Positions 12,109 to 13,417 of a DNA stretch of 13,417 nucleotides are shown here, piece by piece (position 1 is the first letter of the stretch; every line of letters starts with the position of its first letter). The stretch is taken from positions 1 to 13,417 of the forward strand of contig JAYEPB010000068.1 in the NCBI GenBank assembly GCA_034723595.1, given 5' to 3'. Position numbers and translations under genes: made by a program. The stretch comes from JAGLGH01 sp034723595. GTDB taxonomy: Archaea > Nanobdellota > Nanobdellia > Woesearchaeales > JAGLGH01. Below the pieces are notes generated by a model. It saw only the letters and a program-made list of their open reading frames with translations. It ran no database searches and was not told where the DNA came from.

Positions 12109-13014
12109 TTAATCTAATCTGAAAAGATCTGTGCTGAGATATTTTTCTCCTCTGTCTGGAAAGATTACTACAATTATTCCTGATTGAATATTTTTTGCAA
12201 TCTCGATGGCTGCATTCATCGCTGCGCCGCTGCTCATGCCTACAAGAATGCCTTCCTGCTTTGCAATCTGTCTTGCTGTTTCAAATGCTGCTTCACTTTC
12301 GACGATAACTTTTTGATCTATTTTTGAAGGGTCATAAATTGCAGGAACTATTGCTTCTTCCATGTTCTTCAATCCCTGGATATAATGGCCTTTTATAGGT
12401 TCTGCGCATACTATGTTTACATTGGGATTGTGTTCTTTCAGATGCAGACCTACACCCATTATTGTTCCTGATGTTCCGATTGAAGAAACAAAATAGTCAA
12501 TATTGCCATTTGTCTGCTCCCAGATTTCCTTTGCAGTTGTTGCATAATGCGCAATCTTGTTGTACTTATTTGTGAATTGGTCAGGCATAAAATATTTGTC
12601 AGGATATTTTTTTAGAAGTTCTCTTGCTTTTAGTATTGCTCCATCTGTGCCTTTCTCTGAATCAGTCAATATGAGTTTTGCTCCAAATGCTTTGATCATT
12701 TTCTGCCGCTCAATTGATACAGCTGAGCTCATTACAATCTCGACATCATAGCCTTTGACTGTGCCAATCATTGCAAGGGCGATGCCTGTATTGCCAGAAG
12801 TAGGTTCAATGATTGTTTTTCCTTTAGTCAGGATTCCTTCTGCTTCAGCCTGTTCAATCATCCTTAGTGCAATCCTGTCCTTGATGCTGCCAGTTGGGTT
12901 AAAGCCCTCAAGCTTTGCATATATTGTGACTTCTTTATTTGGGTTAAGCTTGTTTATCCTTACTAGAGGTGTGTTTCCTATTGCATCCAGGATGCTTTCT
13001 GGGATTTTTGTCAT
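12109..13014 (-). CDS. cysK: Cysteine synthase family PLP enzyme
   Basis: This 301-aa fold-type II PLP enzyme is of normal length for CysK/CysM. The start (ILDAIGNTPLVRINKL) is typical. Lys45 in NPTGSIKDR binds PLP, TSGNTG (72-77) binds the substrate carboxylate, GTSGT (180-184) holds the PLP phosphate, and GILVGMSSGAA and FPDRGEKYLST are the usual C-terminal motifs. It makes cysteine from an activated serine (O-acetyl- or, in many archaea, O-phosphoserine) and sulfide. The donor cannot be settled by eye, and the symbol cysK is used loosely: MSSAVSIERQ and KGTDGAI have a CysM flavour. The ATG at 13014 lies about 26 bases from a minus-strand TATA box, a leaderless arrangement. It converges on the primase gene and has no pathway partner in the window. 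Confidence 0.92.
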   Translation of the reverse strand: MTKIPESILDAIGNTPLVRINKLNPNKEVTIYAKLEGFNPTGSIKDRIALRMIEQAEAEGILTKGKTIIEPTSGNTGIALAMIGTVKGYDVEIVMSSAVSIERQKMIKAFGAKLILTDSEKGTDGAILKARELLKKYPDKYFMPDQFTNKYNKIAHYATTAKEIWEQTNGNIDYFVSSIGTSGTIMGVGLHLKEHNPNVNIVCAEPIKGHYIQGLKNMEEAIVPAIYDPSKIDQKVIVESEAAFETARQIAKQEGILVGMSSGAAMNAAIEIAKNIQSGIIVVIFPDRGEKYLSTDLFRLD

Positions 13015-13034
13015 TTTGATGTTATTGTGGAGTG

Positions 13035-13044
13035 TTTAATAAAA
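13035..13044 (-). promoter_or_regulatory. TATA box of the cysteine synthase gene
   Basis: On the minus strand it reads TTTTATTAAA, centred about 26 bases before ATG 13014 with no Shine-Dalgarno site between. The perfect hairpin at 13058-13084 lies just upstream. Confidence 0.55.
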
Positions 13045-13057
13045 ACTTTTTGGTTAG

Positions 13058-13084
13058 GGATTTGATTTTTTCAAAATCAAATCC
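13058..13084. repeat. Perfect 12-bp inverted repeat with TTC triloop
   Basis: GGATTTGATTTT, loop TTC, AAAATCAAATCC. It lies about 14 bases upstream of the cysteine synthase TATA box in the divergent gap. Because of its position it could be an operator or activator site for that gene. Its triloop hairpin form also resembles the structured elements at 3531-3674 and 8833-8885. Confidence 0.7.
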
Positions 13085-13247
13085 AAGTGCCTGGGTCGAG
13101 AAAGTGGTTTTTTGAATGAATGCGGAAGTTTCATATAGAAAAAGGTTGTAGGATATATTTATTAGGATTACTTAAGGACTTGGACTGATTGCTGTCTTAG
13201 GTGGATTGGTTTTGATTCGGAAGAGGAGATAGGCTCAGAATAAATAA
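13085..13247. other. Intergenic stretch without a recognised gene
   Basis: Between the 27-nt hairpin and the promoter of the last gene there is no ORF of note and no tRNA or box C/D pattern that I can see. TATATTTATTAGGATTACTT near 13155 could be another TATA-like site, which would allow a short non-coding transcript, but nothing else supports one. Confidence 0.4.
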
Positions 13248-13257
13248 TTTTATATAT
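13248..13257 (+). promoter_or_regulatory. TATA box of the secreted-protein gene at the right edge
   Basis: TTTTATATAT is a strong match. A start about 26 bases on (near 13280) leaves a leader of about 45 bases that contains the GAGG ribosome site at 13315-13318. Confidence 0.5.
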
Positions 13258-13326
13258 GATTAAGTTTAAGATAGATTTTATTATAGTTAATAATCTAATA
13301 ATCTTAGGGAAAATGAGGCGATGGAA

Positions 13327-13417
13327 ATGAAGAAAAATATAATCATTGGGGGAATAATTGTTGTTCTATTGGCTGGCGCTGTTAGCGCTTTTGAGTGTGG
13401 TGTGGATACTGTGGTTG
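13327..13417 (+). CDS. Secreted or membrane-anchored protein, N-terminal fragment (cut by window end)
   Basis: About 30 codons are visible. MKKNIIIGGIIVVLLAGAVSA followed by FECGVDTVV is a clear signal sequence: a short positive start, a hydrophobic core, and a small-residue AVSA cleavage-like site. I prefer ATG 13327 because GAGG at 13315-13318 lies eight bases upstream; ATG 13321 (adding ME) is only two bases from it. The mature part starts just before the window ends, so its function is unknown. The leadered promoter differs from the leaderless genes around it. Confidence 0.75.
   Translation, partial: MKKNIIIGGIIVVLLAGAVSAFECGVDTVV

Noticed and set aside
13085..13247. Box C/D or other small RNA in the right intergenic region
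   Set aside because: No RTGATGA/CTGA pair at suitable spacing on either strand, and no stable extended fold is apparent by eye.

Overview
The window looks like a piece of an AT-rich archaeal chromosome, most likely a small-genome DPANN lineage (Nanoarchaeota, Woesearchaeota or Pacearchaeota type). The evidence is gene content: an archaeal Hef/FANCM-type helicase-nuclease, an archaeo-eukaryotic primase in which the catalytic PriS part and a PriL-like iron-sulfur part form one polypeptide, a TrmB-family regulator, a stand-alone Lrp/AsnC RAM domain, a short TraB-family protein and a PRC-barrel protein. Several genes have a TATA-like box about 26-28 bases before the ATG and no Shine-Dalgarno site, which suggests leaderless transcripts. 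The lineage is an inference from these families, not from a marker-gene comparison.

Layout. 1-2310: a 37-codon minus-strand ORF diverges from a dCTP deaminase + TrmB-like regulator operon. The operon start carries a perfect 9+2+9 palindrome, and a nearly identical one lies at 2291-2310. Between them are a conserved-looking hypothetical protein, probably mis-started or frameshifted, and a decayed P-loop ATPase on the minus strand. 2350-3700: a patatin-like lipid acyl hydrolase, then an array of five 21-nt hairpins closed by a 7-bp outer stem, converging on a PRC-barrel gene. 3700-6060: divergent PRC-barrel (-) and TraB (+) genes, then a polytopic M50-like protein with a damaged HExxH motif and a small membrane protein. 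6090-8890: hef, then a broken HNH endonuclease gene and a three-way-junction-like hairpin element. 9056-10190: the htpX-RAM operon on the minus strand. 10293-12077: the fused primase. 12109-13014: cysteine synthase (-). 13020-13320: an intergenic region with a 12-bp perfect hairpin. The right edge cuts the start of a secreted or membrane-anchored protein.

How the genes fit together. Three genes concern DNA metabolism: dcd (dUMP/dUTP supply), hef (stalled-fork processing) and the primase (priming). A second theme is membranes and protein quality control: HtpX, the M50-like protein, the small membrane protein and the patatin. The most unusual content is non-coding: the five-hairpin array, the three-way element, the 27-nt hairpin, and the duplicated operator that may link the dcd-regulator operon to a second, now decayed, transcription unit. 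At least two genes (ATPase, HNH) look broken, and a third (hypothetical at about 1500) may be frameshifted. Some of these shifts sit in short homopolymers, so sequencing or assembly error cannot be excluded.
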